From Streptomyces camelliae (lineage in GTDB: Bacteria; Actinomycetota; Actinomycetes; Streptomycetales; Streptomycetaceae): a stretch of DNA of 64,000 bases. The position numbers and the translations under genes were made by a program. The notes beneath the pieces were generated by a model, which saw only the letters and a program-made list of their open reading frames with translations, was not told where the DNA came from and did not search any database. Shown here one piece after another: positions 38,352-47,533 of this stretch (positions are counted from its first letter, which is position 1; each line of letters starts with the position of its first letter). The stretch is taken from positions 8,990,001-9,054,000 of the forward strand of contig NZ_CP115300.1 in NCBI RefSeq assembly GCF_027625935.1. The letters are read 5' to 3'.

Positions 38352-38640
38352 ATGACCACCGCCGACGACTTCCGCGCCGTCTCCGAACTTCTCACCGGCG
38401 AGTGCCCACTCGGCGCTCAGCTTTCCGACGCCTACCAGCAACGCCTCAAGGCCGCCTACCCAGCGGACCTCACCGGTCTCATCGACGCCTGCCGTGCCGC
38501 CACCGGCCAGACCGACCCGGCCGCCGCACTGCCCGAAAGGCTCGACGTCGATCCAGCCTTGGCAAGAGTCGCCCGGGAGACGATCGCCCTCTGGTACACG
38601 TCGCAGTTCACCCGGCCCGACGGCACCCTGCACACCCCGG
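38352..38640 (+). pseudogene. Sugar/polyol dehydrogenase small-subunit-like gene, 3'-truncated
   Basis: The first 95 or so residues (DDFRAVSELLTGECPLGAQL and later ARETIALWYTSQF) resemble the small subunit of FAD-dependent sorbitol/gluconate-type dehydrogenases. After TLHTPG the frame runs antisense through an IS481 remnant, so the gene end is lost. It follows the nuclease-like frame by 21 bp. Confidence 0.5.
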
Positions 38641-38689
38641 GCAGTCCCCAGCAGGGGCAGTGGCCGCCTTCTCGTCAGGGAGCTCTCGG

Positions 38690-39041
38690 TGTAGGCGAGC
38701 CCGGAGCAGAGGGCGGCCAGGTGGCGGGTGACCGTGCGGCGCGAGATCACCATCCCGTCGGAGGCGAGCTCGTGGGCGGTGCGAGTGGCCGACCACGTGT
38801 GGGCACGCCGCATCTCCTCGATGCGTGTGACCACGTTGGCGGCGCAGTCGGCTGATGATGTGGCGTCGAGCTTCGGTCGATCAACCCGAGTTCGCCGTGC
38901 CGCCGCCGGTGCCCGTTCACCCACTTCGACGCCGTTGCTCGGGAAATCCCCATCTCTGCGGCGACATGCGCGATCGGACGGGTCTTGCAACGCTCGATCA
39001 ATCGGCGGCGACCCTCCGCGGGCAACGGGCGTTCGCGTGGG
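38690..39041 (-). mobile_element. IS481-family transposase N-terminal remnant
   Basis: Two frames carry an IS481 transposase start: RRRLIERCKTRPIAHVAAEM, GISRATASKWVNG and GLIDRSSTPHHQPT. After a shift come VVTRIEEMRRAHTWSATRTA and ISRRTVTRHLAAL. The whole DDE domain is missing. It sits between the truncated dehydrogenase subunit gene and fabF. Confidence 0.7.
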
Positions 39042-40304
39042 TCATGGTGTCGTCGAGGCCGTACGGGACGCGTGGTGCCGTGCGGCGGTGACGATGAGTG
39101 AGACGTTCTGCCCACCGAAGCCGAAGGAGTTGCTGAGCACGACATCCTGGGGGACGTTTCGTCGCTCTGCGACGACATCGAGATCGATGTCGGGATCGAC
39201 ACCGGCCGCGGTGAGGTTGCGGGTCGGCGGGATGACGCCGTGCTCCACACTGAGGACGGCGATGAGCGCTTCGATCGCACCAGCCGCGCCGAAGAGATGC
39301 CCGAGTGCCGCCTTGGGGGCTGTCACGGTGGCGCGGCCGAATACTTCCCCGATCGCGTGTGCCTCGGCGACGTCACCGACCGGAGTTCCGGTGGCGTGGG
39401 CGTTGATGTGGCTGATCTGCTCGGGAGCCAAACCGGCTTGCGCAAGGGCCTTCCGCATGGCCGAGATCTGACCGGAGCCGTCGGGAGCGGGTGCCGTGAT
39501 GTGGTGAGCGTCGGCGGCGATGCCGGCGCCCGCGAGTACCGCGTGGACGCGCGCGCCTCGGGCGCCGGCGTGCTCGGCGCTTTCGAGCACCACGACAGCG
39601 GCGCCTTCACTGAGCACGAATCCGTTGCGGTCCGCGGCGAACGGCCGGGACGCCGACGCGGGTTCATCGGTATGCCGCGACAGTGCTTGTGCCTGGGCGA
39701 AGCCGGCGACGGTGATCGGGGTGATCGCGGCCTCGGTCCCGCCCGCGATGACCACGTCCGCCTCGCCGGCACGGATGAGCCTGGCCCCCAGCGCGATCGC
39801 CTCGGCACCGGAAGAGCACGCCGAGACGGGCGTATAGACCCCGGCCCGTGCACCGTATTCGATACTGATCAGCGCCGCCGCCGCATTGGGCATGAGCATC
39901 GGGACCGTGCGTGGAGAGACGCGCCGAGTTCCGGCCGCCTCCAGTACGTCGTCTTCCTTCAACAGCGTCCGTACGCCCCCGATGCCCGTGCCGATCGCTG
40001 ATGCGAGCCGGTCCGGGTCCACCTGCGGGGCACCGGCATCGGCCCAGGCTTCGGCCGCCGCGGCGAAGGCCGCCTGCTGCGAGCGGTCGAGCCGCCTGGC
40101 CTGCACCGGCAGCAGCAACTCGGCGGGGTCGATCGCCATCGTCCCCGCGACGGTGTCGGGAAGGCCGACGTCCTCGTGGCCGCGCAGGACGCCGCCGCGG
40201 ATGCCGGACTCGCCGGCAAGCAGGGCGCCCCACGTAGACACCACGTCTCCACCGAGTGGCGTGATCGCGCCGAGTCCGGTCACGACGACTTCGGTCCGGT
40301 GCAT
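39042..40304 (-). CDS. fabF: Beta-ketoacyl-ACP synthase II
   Basis: A 420-residue condensing enzyme of the KAS II type. The catalytic triad is visible: Cys163 in SACSSG, His303 in NAHATGTPVGD and His336 in LGHLFGAAG; NSFGFGGQN is the C-terminal glycine-rich motif. It extends acyl-ACP with malonyl-ACP. ATG 40304 has GGAAGGGC upstream. It stands alone with no acyl carrier protein or ketoreductase nearby. It is divergent from a TetR gene across two near-identical palindromes, so it is probably a regulated accessory copy. An alternative role in polyketide initiation cannot be excluded. Confidence 0.85.
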   Translation of the reverse strand: MHRTEVVVTGLGAITPLGGDVVSTWGALLAGESGIRGGVLRGHEDVGLPDTVAGTMAIDPAELLLPVQARRLDRSQQAAFAAAAEAWADAGAPQVDPDRLASAIGTGIGGVRTLLKEDDVLEAAGTRRVSPRTVPMLMPNAAAALISIEYGARAGVYTPVSACSSGAEAIALGARLIRAGEADVVIAGGTEAAITPITVAGFAQAQALSRHTDEPASASRPFAADRNGFVLSEGAAVVVLESAEHAGARGARVHAVLAGAGIAADAHHITAPAPDGSGQISAMRKALAQAGLAPEQISHINAHATGTPVGDVAEAHAIGEVFGRATVTAPKAALGHLFGAAGAIEALIAVLSVEHGVIPPTRNLTAAGVDPDIDLDVVAERRNVPQDVVLSNSFGFGGQNVSLIVTAARHHASRTASTTP

Positions 40305-40318
40305 GCCCTTCCACCTTT

Positions 40319-40335
40319 CTTGTATGCGATACAAG
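40319..40335. promoter_or_regulatory. TetR operator 1 (fabF side)
   Basis: CTTGTATGCGATACAAG is a perfect 17-bp palindrome with TTGTAT and ATACAA arms around a 3-bp centre. It starts 15 bp upstream of the fabF start codon. Confidence 0.75.
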
Positions 40336-40348
40336 CGAACGATCCTTG

Positions 40349-40363
40349 TTGTATCACATACAA
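40349..40363. promoter_or_regulatory. TetR operator 2 (tetR side)
   Basis: TTGTATCACATACAA repeats the arms of operator 1. The centres are 29 bp apart and the site ends 7 bp before the GTG start of tetR, so it fits autoregulation. Confidence 0.75.
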
Positions 40364-40370
40364 TTTGAGT

Positions 40371-40988
40371 GTGGAGAAGAAGCGAACCGAAGCTCGATCA
40401 ACGTCGGCTCGGTCGCGTGACCGTGGTCGCGCGACGAGGCGCCGACTGATTGAGGCAACTGCACGGCTGTGCAAGGAGCGGCCTGGCGCTGAGGTGAGCG
40501 TCGCGGAGATCGCGAACGCGGCAGGCGTCTTCCCCAATCAGGTCACCTACTACTTCGGCTCCAAGGACTCGCTGCTCGTGCACGCCGCCTTTCTCGGCTT
40601 GCTGCACGACGCCCGACGGATTGAGCGCATCGGTCGCCAAGCCCCAGATGCGGCGACATTTCGGCGCAACATCGCCCGCGCCGTACTGGCCATGCCCTCG
40701 CTCCCGTCGGTCGCGCGAGCACTTGCCGCCGGGATCTCCAAGCCGGAACTCGCCCCCGTGGTCGACCGGCACCTCCAGTTGCTGTTCCGGCAATCCGAGC
40801 GCTTCGTGAGCCGGCTCATCGACGGTCGCGGCTGGAGGGCCCGTCGACCGCTCGACGTGGAGGCCAGGACCTTCTGGAGCACCGCGCTCGGCGCAGTGCT
40901 GCTCGTCCGCGCCGGGGCACACGGCACTGTCGCCGACCTCGACCTCGCCGGAGCATTGACCATCCACGACGAACCCGAGCCAGGCTAG
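40371..40988 (+). CDS. TetR family regulator of fabF
   Basis: A 205-residue TetR-type repressor. The N-terminal helix-turn-helix covers TRRRLIEATARLC through VSVAEIANAAGVFPNQVTYY; the C-terminal ligand domain is mostly helical. The start is GTG 40371, immediately after operator 2. Divergence from fabF and the paired operators point to control of fabF and itself, perhaps in response to an acyl ligand. The stop TAG lies exactly at the left border of the IS630 element. Confidence 0.8.
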   Translation: MEKKRTEARSTSARSRDRGRATRRRLIEATARLCKERPGAEVSVAEIANAAGVFPNQVTYYFGSKDSLLVHAAFLGLLHDARRIERIGRQAPDAATFRRNIARAVLAMPSLPSVARALAAGISKPELAPVVDRHLQLLFRQSERFVSRLIDGRGWRARRPLDVEARTFWSTALGAVLLVRAGAHGTVADLDLAGALTIHDEPEPG

Positions 40989-42221
40989 TGCTGTGACCAG
41001 GAGAGTTCACCGGGTTGGTGGTCGGAGCGGTTGGATATGGCGTGTGGTCTGATCCGGCTGCTGGGGTGTGGTGGCTGAACCTGTTCGTGTGCGCAGGTTG
41101 ACCGAGCAGGAAGGGCAGAAGCTGCAGCAGATCGTGCGCCGGGGCAGCACCAGCTCGGTACGGTACCGGCGCGCGATGATGCTGCCCGCTTCGGCCGACG
41201 GGAACGCGGTGTCGGTGATCGCGAAGCTGGTGCAGGCCGACGAGGACCGTCCGCGATATGTTCCATGGGCTCAACGAGATCGGCCTGGCCTGCCTGGACC
41301 CTCGGTGGGCGGGAGGCCGTCCCCGCCTGTTCAGCCCTGACGACGAGGATTTCGTCGTGGCGACGGCCACCACCCGCCCGGCCAAACTCGGTCAGCCCTT
41401 CACCCGTGGTCCATCCGCAAACTCGCCGCCTCCCTGCGGAAAGTGCATGGCCGCGTGATCAGGATCGGACGCGAGGCATTACGGTGTCTGCTCGCCCGCC
41501 GCAGGGGTCACCTTCCAGCGGACCAAGACATGGAAGGAGTCGCCCGACCCGGAGCGCGACGCCAAGCTGGACCGGATCGAGGAGGTGCTGGGGCACTTCC
41601 CGGACCGGGTGTTCGCGTTCGAGGAGTTCGGGTCGCTCGGGATCCGGCCCACCGCCGGGTCGTGCTGGGCCGAGCAGGGCCGGCCCCGGCGGCATCCCGC
41701 GACCTGTCACCGCACCCACGGGGTGCGTTACTTCCACGGCTGCTACTCGGTCGTTGACGACACCCTGTGGGGAGTCAGCTGCAGGAAGAAGGCGCCGCGA
41801 ACACCCCGGCCGAGCTGACGTCGATCCGCGCGGCCCGCCCGGACGGCGCCCCGATCTACGTGATCCTGGACAACCTGTCCGCCCACAAGGGCGACACCAT
41901 CAGGCGCTGGGCGAAGAAGAGCCGGGTCGAGCCGTGCTTCACTCCGACCTGCCGTCCTGGGCCAACCCGATCGAGGGGCACTTCGGGTCGGTGCGGCAGT
42001 TCACCGTCGCCAACTCCAACCACCGCCACCACACCGTGCGGACCCGCGCTCTGCATGCCTACCTGCGCTGGCGCGCAACGCCAACGCCCGCCACCGCGAC
42101 GTCCTGGCCGCCGAACGCAAGGAACGCGCCCGCATCCGCAGCGAGAAAGGCATCCGCTGGGCGGACGCTCCCTCGCCACCGTGGCCTGAAGAACCCGGCG
42201 CACCTCATCCGGTCACCGTAC
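40988..42221 (+). mobile_element. IS630-family element, degenerate
   Basis: Imperfect terminal repeats GTGCTGTGACCAG (from 40988) and GTACGGTGACCGG (from 42221, read on the minus strand) match at 10 of 13 positions, and TA flanks both ends, as expected for IS630 target duplication. Both borders lie in a CTAG. On the left the TA belongs to the stop of tetR and on the right to the stop of the DinB gene. Confidence 0.7.
41068..42189 (+). pseudogene. IS630 transposase, multiple frameshifts
   Basis: The transposase reads in pieces across all three frames: RVRRLTEQEGQKLQQIVRRG, FHGLNEIGLACLDPRWAGGR, TWKESPDPERDAKLDRIEEV, IYVILDNLSAHKGDTIRRWA, and a final GGRSLATVA typical of this subgroup. Several indels and a missing stretch near 41240 prevent translation of a working enzyme. 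Confidence 0.8.
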
Positions 42222-42742
42222 TAGCCGGCGTAGGGGTTACCGCCTAGCCAGGTGGTGCCGTCGATCAGTTCGCGGACGGCGTCCAAGTGGCCGCTGTGGC
42301 AGGCGACTTCGGTGAGCACGTGAATCAGGATGTGCCGCACGTCAGGCAGCCGCCAGGTCGGCCAGATCTCCACGGGCCATGCGGCGGGCTCCTGTTCGGG
42401 CGCGGCGGCAGCGAGCACGGCGTCCGCGCGCGCGATGGCCGCCCGGTAGTCGGCGAAGACCCTCTCGGCGCTCATCCCTTCGGGTACGTACCAGTGCGCC
42501 TCCGCGCCTGCCGTGAGCTGTCCGGCCACGTCCGGCTCACCCGCGATCACCCCGCAGAACCAGAAGCGTTCGACATCCAGGGTGAGGTGGCGCAGCAACG
42601 CCAGGCAGCTCCAGCCGCTGGGCAGCACCGGCTGCCGCAGATCCTCCTCCGAGAGCCCTTCGAGGATCCCGAGGACGTGCTCGCGCTGGCGGTCCAGGGC
42701 GCCTTTGAGGACGCCGAGTTCGGCGTTCACCGGGCGGCGCAC
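42221..42742 (-). CDS. DinB/DUF664 family protein
   Basis: A 173-residue four-helix-bundle protein of the DinB superfamily. Metal-ligand candidates are the His in LALLRHLTLDVERFW and two in LIHVLTEVACHSGHLDAVRE. Actinobacterial members include mycothiol-dependent transferases; the activity here is not predictable. The start is given as GTG 42742 and is uncertain. The stop TAG lies at the right border of the IS630 element. Confidence 0.8.
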   Translation of the reverse strand: MRRPVNAELGVLKGALDRQREHVLGILEGLSEEDLRQPVLPSGWSCLALLRHLTLDVERFWFCGVIAGEPDVAGQLTAGAEAHWYVPEGMSAERVFADYRAAIARADAVLAAAAPEQEPAAWPVEIWPTWRLPDVRHILIHVLTEVACHSGHLDAVRELIDGTTWLGGNPYAG

Positions 42743-43059
42743 AGTGCGGCGAGGCGTTCAAGAGTGCTCGCCATCTGCGTCTGCCACCAGGCGCGCCCGC
42801 TGTCCACCTGTCCTTGAAGCCGATCAGCGCCACGTCGTCCGGCACCCGCCAACCCGGCAAACCTTCCCGGTCAGAGCACTAGCTCAGTCGAACGGGCCGG
42901 CGGCGAAGTGATGGGCCTGGGCGCCCCGGTCGTGGTCCTGCGTGTCGATGTGCTGGAGGGCGTCGAGCAGGTGGTGCGCCTCCGTCAGCGTGAAGAGCGG
43001 CAGGAGCGTACAACTCCGGCATACCCAATGCGGGATAAAGTGGTTCGTCCATGCAGGGC
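42743..43059. other. Gene-poor remnant DNA
   Basis: No intact gene is visible. A short minus-strand string VPDDVALIGFKD near 42810-42850 resembles a LacI-family motif but has no supporting context. The segment borders the transposase remnant at 43060. Confidence 0.4.
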
Positions 43060-43258
43060 GCAACGCACACCAGCCGCGCCGGTTACGCCCGCTGGTCAGC
43101 TTCTGGCCGCGGGGTGCCGTCGGGGCCGAGGAGCACTGCAAGTTCCCGTTGAACGCTTTGTGTTTTTGGCTGAACCACACAGGTCATTGCCGTTCTCGCG
43201 GCCCCGGTGACGCTGTTGCACTCGATCCAGGTGTTGTCCAGGATCACGTGGGCCACCT
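43060..43258 (-). mobile_element. IS5-type (DDE_Tnp_4) transposase fragment
   Basis: Two minus-strand frames spell VILDNTWIECNSVTGARENG and then WFSQKHKAFNGNLQ, the central DDE region of IS5-like transposases of the DDE_Tnp_4 type. A frameshift lies between them, and both ends of the gene are missing. Confidence 0.6.
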
Positions 43259-43321
43259 AGCGCCTGTTGCGAAAGTGGAGTTGTCGGACTGGACGTGCCC
43301 TGCGGCAGGTACCGTTTCATG

Positions 43322-44002
43322 TCAGGCTCTGGGGGGCCGCTGCCCCTGGGGACTGTCAGTTGCAATCGGGAGGCTGCGCAGTGTCAGCGCAGTCGGCGGG
43401 GGCAGCGGCTTGTTGGCCGGGTCGGTGCGGAACGACTGGAGCAGATAGGCCACCAGGCGCCGGGACGCTGCACCATCATCCGGTAGGGCGGTCACCAGAC
43501 CGCAGTGTGCCAACAGGACCACGGCGAGGTCGGAAGGGTGAAAATCGGCCCGCAGCGCGCCCGACGCCTGGGCCCTGCGTACCAGGGTCGTGAAGTCCCG
43601 CTCGGCTCGTTGCCGGGACTGCGCGTGTTCCGACGTACTTTCCGGGAAGGCCGCGACGAACGCGGCCGGGAACCCGCGTTCCTCCCGTTGCAGAGCGCAG
43701 ACCGTCTCGACCAGCTGCTGGAAGCCTTGCCACGGGTCAGGGGCGGCCAGAGCCTCGGTGAGCGCCCGCGCGCAGGTCTCCATCTGCTGCGCGAACGCGC
43801 CTCTCACCAGGGCGTCCCGGGTCGGGAAATGCCGGTACAGCGTCGCCACGCCGACCCCGGCCCGTCGGGCCACGGTCGCCATCGGGGCGTCGATCCCGTG
43901 CTCCGCAAAGACCGCACGGGCGGCGACGAGGACGCGCTCCCGGTTGCGCCGGGCGTCCGCCCGCACCCCGTCCCGGGCTGTGATCCGAGAGGATTCCGCC
44001 AT
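43322..44002 (-). CDS. TetR family transcriptional regulator
   Basis: A 226-residue TetR protein with helix-turn-helix VLVAARAVFAEHGIDAPMAT followed by VARRAGVGVATLYRHFPTRD. The C-terminal domain is of the common actinobacterial type with HPSDLAVVLLAHCGLV. ATG 44002 is preceded by GAGAGACAGTG. It is divergent from an oxidoreductase, with a palindrome between them. Confidence 0.85.
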   Translation of the reverse strand: MAESSRITARDGVRADARRNRERVLVAARAVFAEHGIDAPMATVARRAGVGVATLYRHFPTRDALVRGAFAQQMETCARALTEALAAPDPWQGFQQLVETVCALQREERGFPAAFVAAFPESTSEHAQSRQRAERDFTTLVRRAQASGALRADFHPSDLAVVLLAHCGLVTALPDDGAASRRLVAYLLQSFRTDPANKPLPPPTALTLRSLPIATDSPQGQRPPRA

Positions 44003-44028
44003 CACTGTCTCTCGCTTCTGGTCCAAAC

Positions 44029-44042
44029 GGACGATTGCGTCC
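44029..44042. promoter_or_regulatory. TetR operator candidate
   Basis: GGACGATTGCGTCC is an inverted repeat (GGACG/CGTCC, 4-bp centre) in the 101-bp gap between the divergent TetR and oxidoreductase genes. Confidence 0.45.
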
Positions 44043-44103
44043 ACTTAAGAGTTTACGGTCGATGTCAGATCCCTGTACGGCCCCCGGCGGCAAAGGCAGA
44101 ACG

Positions 44104-45069
44104 ATGAACGACCGCATGATGAAGGCAGTGCTCTACGACCGCTACGGCGGCCCCGATGTGCTCTACACGGGTCGCGTGCCACGCCCCGAGCCGGCCCCCG
44201 GCGAGGTCCTGGTGAAGGTGCGTGCGTTCAGCGTCAACGGCGGCGAACTGGCAGCCCGTGCCGGCCGTCTCCGCCTCCTGAGCGGCCGGAAATTCCCCAA
44301 GCGCGTCGGCTTGGACTTCACCGGCGAGGTCGCCGCACTGGGGGCCGGAGTCACACGGTTCGCGGCCGGCGACCGCGTATGGGGGGTCTTGGGCCGCGCC
44401 TCCGGGTTCGGCAGCGCCGCCGAGTACGTGACCGTGCCCGTCGAGCGGGTCGGCCGGCTCCCCGACGGCCTTGACCTGGTGGACGCCGCCGCGCTGCCGG
44501 TGGCCACCACGGCCATCACCGCGCTGCGGGACAAAGCCGGGCTGCGCCCCGGCGAACGACTCCTCGTCCGGGGCGCGGCGGGCGGTGTCGGCAACGCCGC
44601 CGTCCAGCTCGGACAGGCGTACGGCGCAGAGGTCACGGCCCTGGCCCGCGCAGCCAACCTCGACTTCGTCCGCGGGCTCGGCGCGCACAAGGCCGTCGAC
44701 CACCGGGCCGTGCGGCCGGCGGAACTGGGCCGCTTCGACGTGGTCCTGGACACCGCGGGGACCGACCTGCGGGCCTTCCGGCGCCTACTGAATCCCGGCG
44801 GGCGCATGGTCACCATCGCCTTCGACCTGAAACGGCCCGCTGCGTCGCTCGGGTACCTCGCGGCCAGCACGATCCACGGACACGGCCGGGTGCGCTTCTT
44901 CAGCGGCAACCCCACGCGGGCGGACTTCGACGACCTGGCCCGGCATGTGGTCGAGGGCAAGCTGAGCCCTGCGGTGGACACGGTCTTCCCCCTGGAGGAG
45001 ACAGCAGCGGCACACCGGGCGCTGGAGGCGGGCGGCGTCCAGGGCAAGTACGTGGTCAGGGTCGCGTAG
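44104..45069 (+). CDS. NAD(P)-dependent quinone oxidoreductase-like MDR protein
   Basis: A 321-residue medium-chain reductase without structural zinc ligands, like quinone oxidoreductases. The N-terminal part reads MKAVLYDRYGGPDVLYTGRV. The nucleotide-binding turn is GAAGGVGNAAVQLGQAYGAE. ATG 44104 has AAAGGCAGAACG upstream. Control by the divergent TetR gene is likely. Its stop TAG uses TA of the target and G of the following IS5 element. Confidence 0.85.
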   Translation: MNDRMMKAVLYDRYGGPDVLYTGRVPRPEPAPGEVLVKVRAFSVNGGELAARAGRLRLLSGRKFPKRVGLDFTGEVAALGAGVTRFAAGDRVWGVLGRASGFGSAAEYVTVPVERVGRLPDGLDLVDAAALPVATTAITALRDKAGLRPGERLLVRGAAGGVGNAAVQLGQAYGAEVTALARAANLDFVRGLGAHKAVDHRAVRPAELGRFDVVLDTAGTDLRAFRRLLNPGGRMVTIAFDLKRPAASLGYLAASTIHGHGRVRFFSGNPTRADFDDLARHVVEGKLSPAVDTVFPLEETAAAHRALEAGGVQGKYVVRVA

Positions 45070-46011
45070 GACGTCTGTGGAGGTGCTGATCACAGCCACT
45101 CGTTGATGGCAGCGATGAGGACGGTCGCCTCGTAGCGGACCGCCAGCTTGTCGTATCGCGTGGCGACAGCGCGGTGCCTCTTGAGGCGGTTGATCCCGCA
45201 CTCGACCGCGTGCCGCTGTTTGTACTCGTCCTTGTCGAACTTCGGCGGCCGTCCGCCATGCGATCCACGCTTGAGGCGGTTGTGTGCCTGGTCGGCTTTG
45301 TCGGGGATGGTGCAGCGGATTCCGCGGCGGCGCAGGTAGGCGCGGTTTCTGCGGGAGGCGTATGCCTTGTCAGCGCGGACCCGATGGGGACGGACACGTG
45401 GCCGCCCCGGCTCGATGCGGGGCACGCGGATCTTCTCCAAGACGGGTTCGAACTGCGGCGAGTCCCCGCGCTGCCCAGCGGTCACCACGATCGACATGGG
45501 CTTTTGGCCCTGCTCGACGGCCAGGTGCAGTTTGGTGGTGAACCCGCCGCGCGAGCGTCCCAGCCCGTGATCACCAGGCTCGGTGAAGATGCCGCCTGGT
45601 GGTTCCTTCTGTGAGTCACCCTGCTTGCGGGCCCCGGCCCCGTGCTGATGGGCACGGCATACCGTGGAGTCGACGCTCAGGTCCCACGAGATCGCGCCTT
45701 TCGCGTCGGCCAGGGACTGGAGCTGGGTGAGTACCCGGTGCCAGGTGCCGTTCCGCTGCCATCGGCGGAACAGGTCGTAGACCCGGTTCCATGGCCCGTA
45801 TTCGACGGCGACGTCCCGCCAGGGAACTCCGGTCCGGACACGAAACCGTATGCCGTCGATCAGCTGCCGCCGAGGCCAGACGGGTGGCCGCCCCGTCCTG
45901 GCACCCTTCGGCAACAACGGCTCCAGCACCGCCCACTGCTCGTCCGTGAGATCTCCCCGCCCCATGAACGGTGATCATTCACAGCCCGAGATCCACTTTC
46001 GATACACGGCC
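45069..46011 (-). mobile_element. IS5-family element (IS427-like), apparently intact
   Basis: Terminal sequences GGACGTCTGTGGA (from 45069) and GGCCGTGTATCGA (from 46011 on the minus strand) match at 9 of 13 positions, and TA flanks each side (45067-45068 and 46012-46013). The transposase inside is full length. The stop codons of both flanking genes are formed at the borders. Confidence 0.65.
45090..45965 (-). CDS. IS5-family transposase
   Basis: A 291-residue transposase in a single frame. It opens with [16 protein letters not shown] and [20 protein letters not shown]. The DDE residues are in [35 protein letters not shown] and [15 protein letters not shown]. Codons and length look intact, so the element may still be active. 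Confidence 0.9.
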   Translation of the reverse strand: MGRGDLTDEQWAVLEPLLPKGARTGRPPVWPRRQLIDGIRFRVRTGVPWRDVAVEYGPWNRVYDLFRRWQRNGTWHRVLTQLQSLADAKGAISWDLSVDSTVCRAHQHGAGARKQGDSQKEPPGGIFTEPGDHGLGRSRGGFTTKLHLAVEQGQKPMSIVVTAGQRGDSPQFEPVLEKIRVPRIEPGRPRVRPHRVRADKAYASRRNRAYLRRRGIRCTIPDKADQAHNRLKRGSHGGRPPKFDKDEYKQRHAVECGINRLKRHRAVATRYDKLAVRYEATVLIAAINEWL

Positions 46012-46745
46012 TAGAGCAGACCGAGGTCGCCGAGTTCCTTGTGGAGGTCCGCGCGCGGGTGGTCGGAGCGTACTTGGACGTTGCCGGGCGTGGTCGGCCC
46101 CGGCCCCTGGCGAGAGCCTGCGCCTGTGTCGGCCCGCGAGCGCCGGTCCCGGAAGACCCAGGCTCCCGCCAGGCCGCCGATGAGCCCTCCCAAGTGTCCC
46201 AGCCAGCTCACTCCCGGCGTCCCGGGGACGGCCACGGTGAGCAGGTAGGCGAAGGAGGCCGCCATGACCACACCGATCAGCGTGTCGATCAGGTGGCGGT
46301 CGAACAGTCCACGCACGACAACGTAGCTGAAGTATCCGAAGATCAGGCCGCTGGCACCGACCGTATCCACGTCGCCTCGTTCGAAGAACCACACCGCGAG
46401 CCCGCTGGTCACGCCGACCAGCAGGCTCAGACCGAGAAAGCGGGCCACACCTCGGTAGGCGGCGAGGAAACCGAAGACGAACAGTGGCCCGGAGTTGCTC
46501 TCGATGTGTGCCCAGCTCCAATGCAGCAAAGGCGCGACGAGGATGTCGGGCAGCGTGCCGACGTCGCCGGACCTGACTCCATAGTCCCTGGAAAGGGCGT
46601 AGTGGTCGGCGTAGTTGACGAGCTGCAGAACCCAGACGAGCGCGAGGCCCCCGAACATCACGAAGAACGCCTTTCGCGCCTCCGCGATGACCTGCTCCGC
46701 GCTGACAGGCGAGGCGTCGGCCTGGTCTCTGTACGACGCACCCAT
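46011..46745 (-). CDS. Rhomboid family intramembrane serine protease
   Basis: A 244-residue protein with six predicted membrane spans. The oxyanion region is HWSWAHIESNSGPLFVFGF, the catalytic Ser is in GASGLIFGYFSY, and the His in SWLGHLGGLIGG. Rhomboids cleave transmembrane substrates. ATG 46745 follows GGGAGGAAGTGTGCC; an upstream in-frame ATG at 46793 is less likely. The final codons run into the IS5 border, so the original C-terminus may have been altered by the insertion or a linked deletion. Confidence 0.85.
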   Translation of the reverse strand: MGASYRDQADASPVSAEQVIAEARKAFFVMFGGLALVWVLQLVNYADHYALSRDYGVRSGDVGTLPDILVAPLLHWSWAHIESNSGPLFVFGFLAAYRGVARFLGLSLLVGVTSGLAVWFFERGDVDTVGASGLIFGYFSYVVVRGLFDRHLIDTLIGVVMAASFAYLLTVAVPGTPGVSWLGHLGGLIGGLAGAWVFRDRRSRADTGAGSRQGPGPTTPGNVQVRSDHPRADLHKELGDLGLL

Positions 46746-46879
46746 GGCACACTTCCTCCCCCGGCGGATCTGCTCCGCACCGCAACACAGCACACTCTAC
46801 GTTCTGTCGGGACGGTCGCTGCGGGCGACGTCGGTGCTGGGCTTCCACTGCCTCGGCCTATGCCGACCGGGTCGCGTCG

Positions 46880-47048
46880 ACAGGTGGTATTCACGTATCG
46901 AGGTGATGGCGCGGTGCTGGCGCTGCTGGTCGATGCCGGAGCCGATCCGGACAGGGACAACCTTCACGGTGTGAGCCCGCGGCGTCTTGCCGACTGGCGT
47001 ATCGGTTCGGATGTCGCGGCGCATCTCGGGAAACGGCCCGCCTCGTAG
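46880..47048 (+). pseudogene. Ankyrin-repeat protein 3' fragment
   Basis: The frame reads GAVLALLVDAGADPDRDNLH and GVSPRRLADWRIGSDVAAHL, one ankyrin repeat and the end of the protein. No start or preceding repeats are present. Confidence 0.6.
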
Positions 47049-47069
47049 AGCTGTTTCTGCAGGTCAGAC

Positions 47070-47432
47070 CCCTTTGGCAGGCTGGGGTTCGTAAAGGGTT
47101 CCGTCGCGGAGCATGGCGAAGAGGACATCGGCCCGGCGCCGTGCGAGGCGGAGCGGGGCCTGGGTGAGCCGGTGGTGCCAGGCCAGCGGCGTGCCGGGGG
47201 TGACCGGGAGGACTGTGTGTCAAAGCCGCCGGGGTATCAGCGCGGACAACGCCGCGAACCGGAACGGGTCCGTGGGCTCGTGGCGGACCGGCCCCTTCGA
47301 CTGCCGGTGCAGCATCGCGTTCTCGTGCCGTTGCACGAGCAACTCGGCGTCCCTTGAGGTGTCGCGGCGCAGCAGCACCGCCGGGACGAACAGCAGCTTC
47401 CGGGTCATCTTGCAGACCAGCGAAACGAACAC
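47070..47432 (-). mobile_element. Fused transposase remnants (integrase-type start, IS110 end)
   Basis: From 47432 the minus strand gives MTRKLLFVPAVLLRRDTSRD and AELLVQRHENAML, then FRFAALSALIPRRL, the start of an rve-type integrase transposase. About 47150 it switches to LARRRADVLFAMLRDGTLYE, the C-terminal end of an IS110 transposase, with VTPGTPLAWHHRL between. The two pieces come from unrelated families. Confidence 0.65.
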
Positions 47433-47533
47433 GCAGAGATGGTGCCATCCGACGCCGCATTGCCGCCCTCGCCTGCAACGATGAATTTCCGAGCCTCACA
47501 GCTTGTCAACCGATGGGCCGTAGGGTTTCGCGC

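Noticed and set aside
42750..42860. Minus-strand VPDDVALIGFKD resembling a LacI-family motif
   Set aside because: Only 12 residues match and nothing before or after fits a LacI protein.
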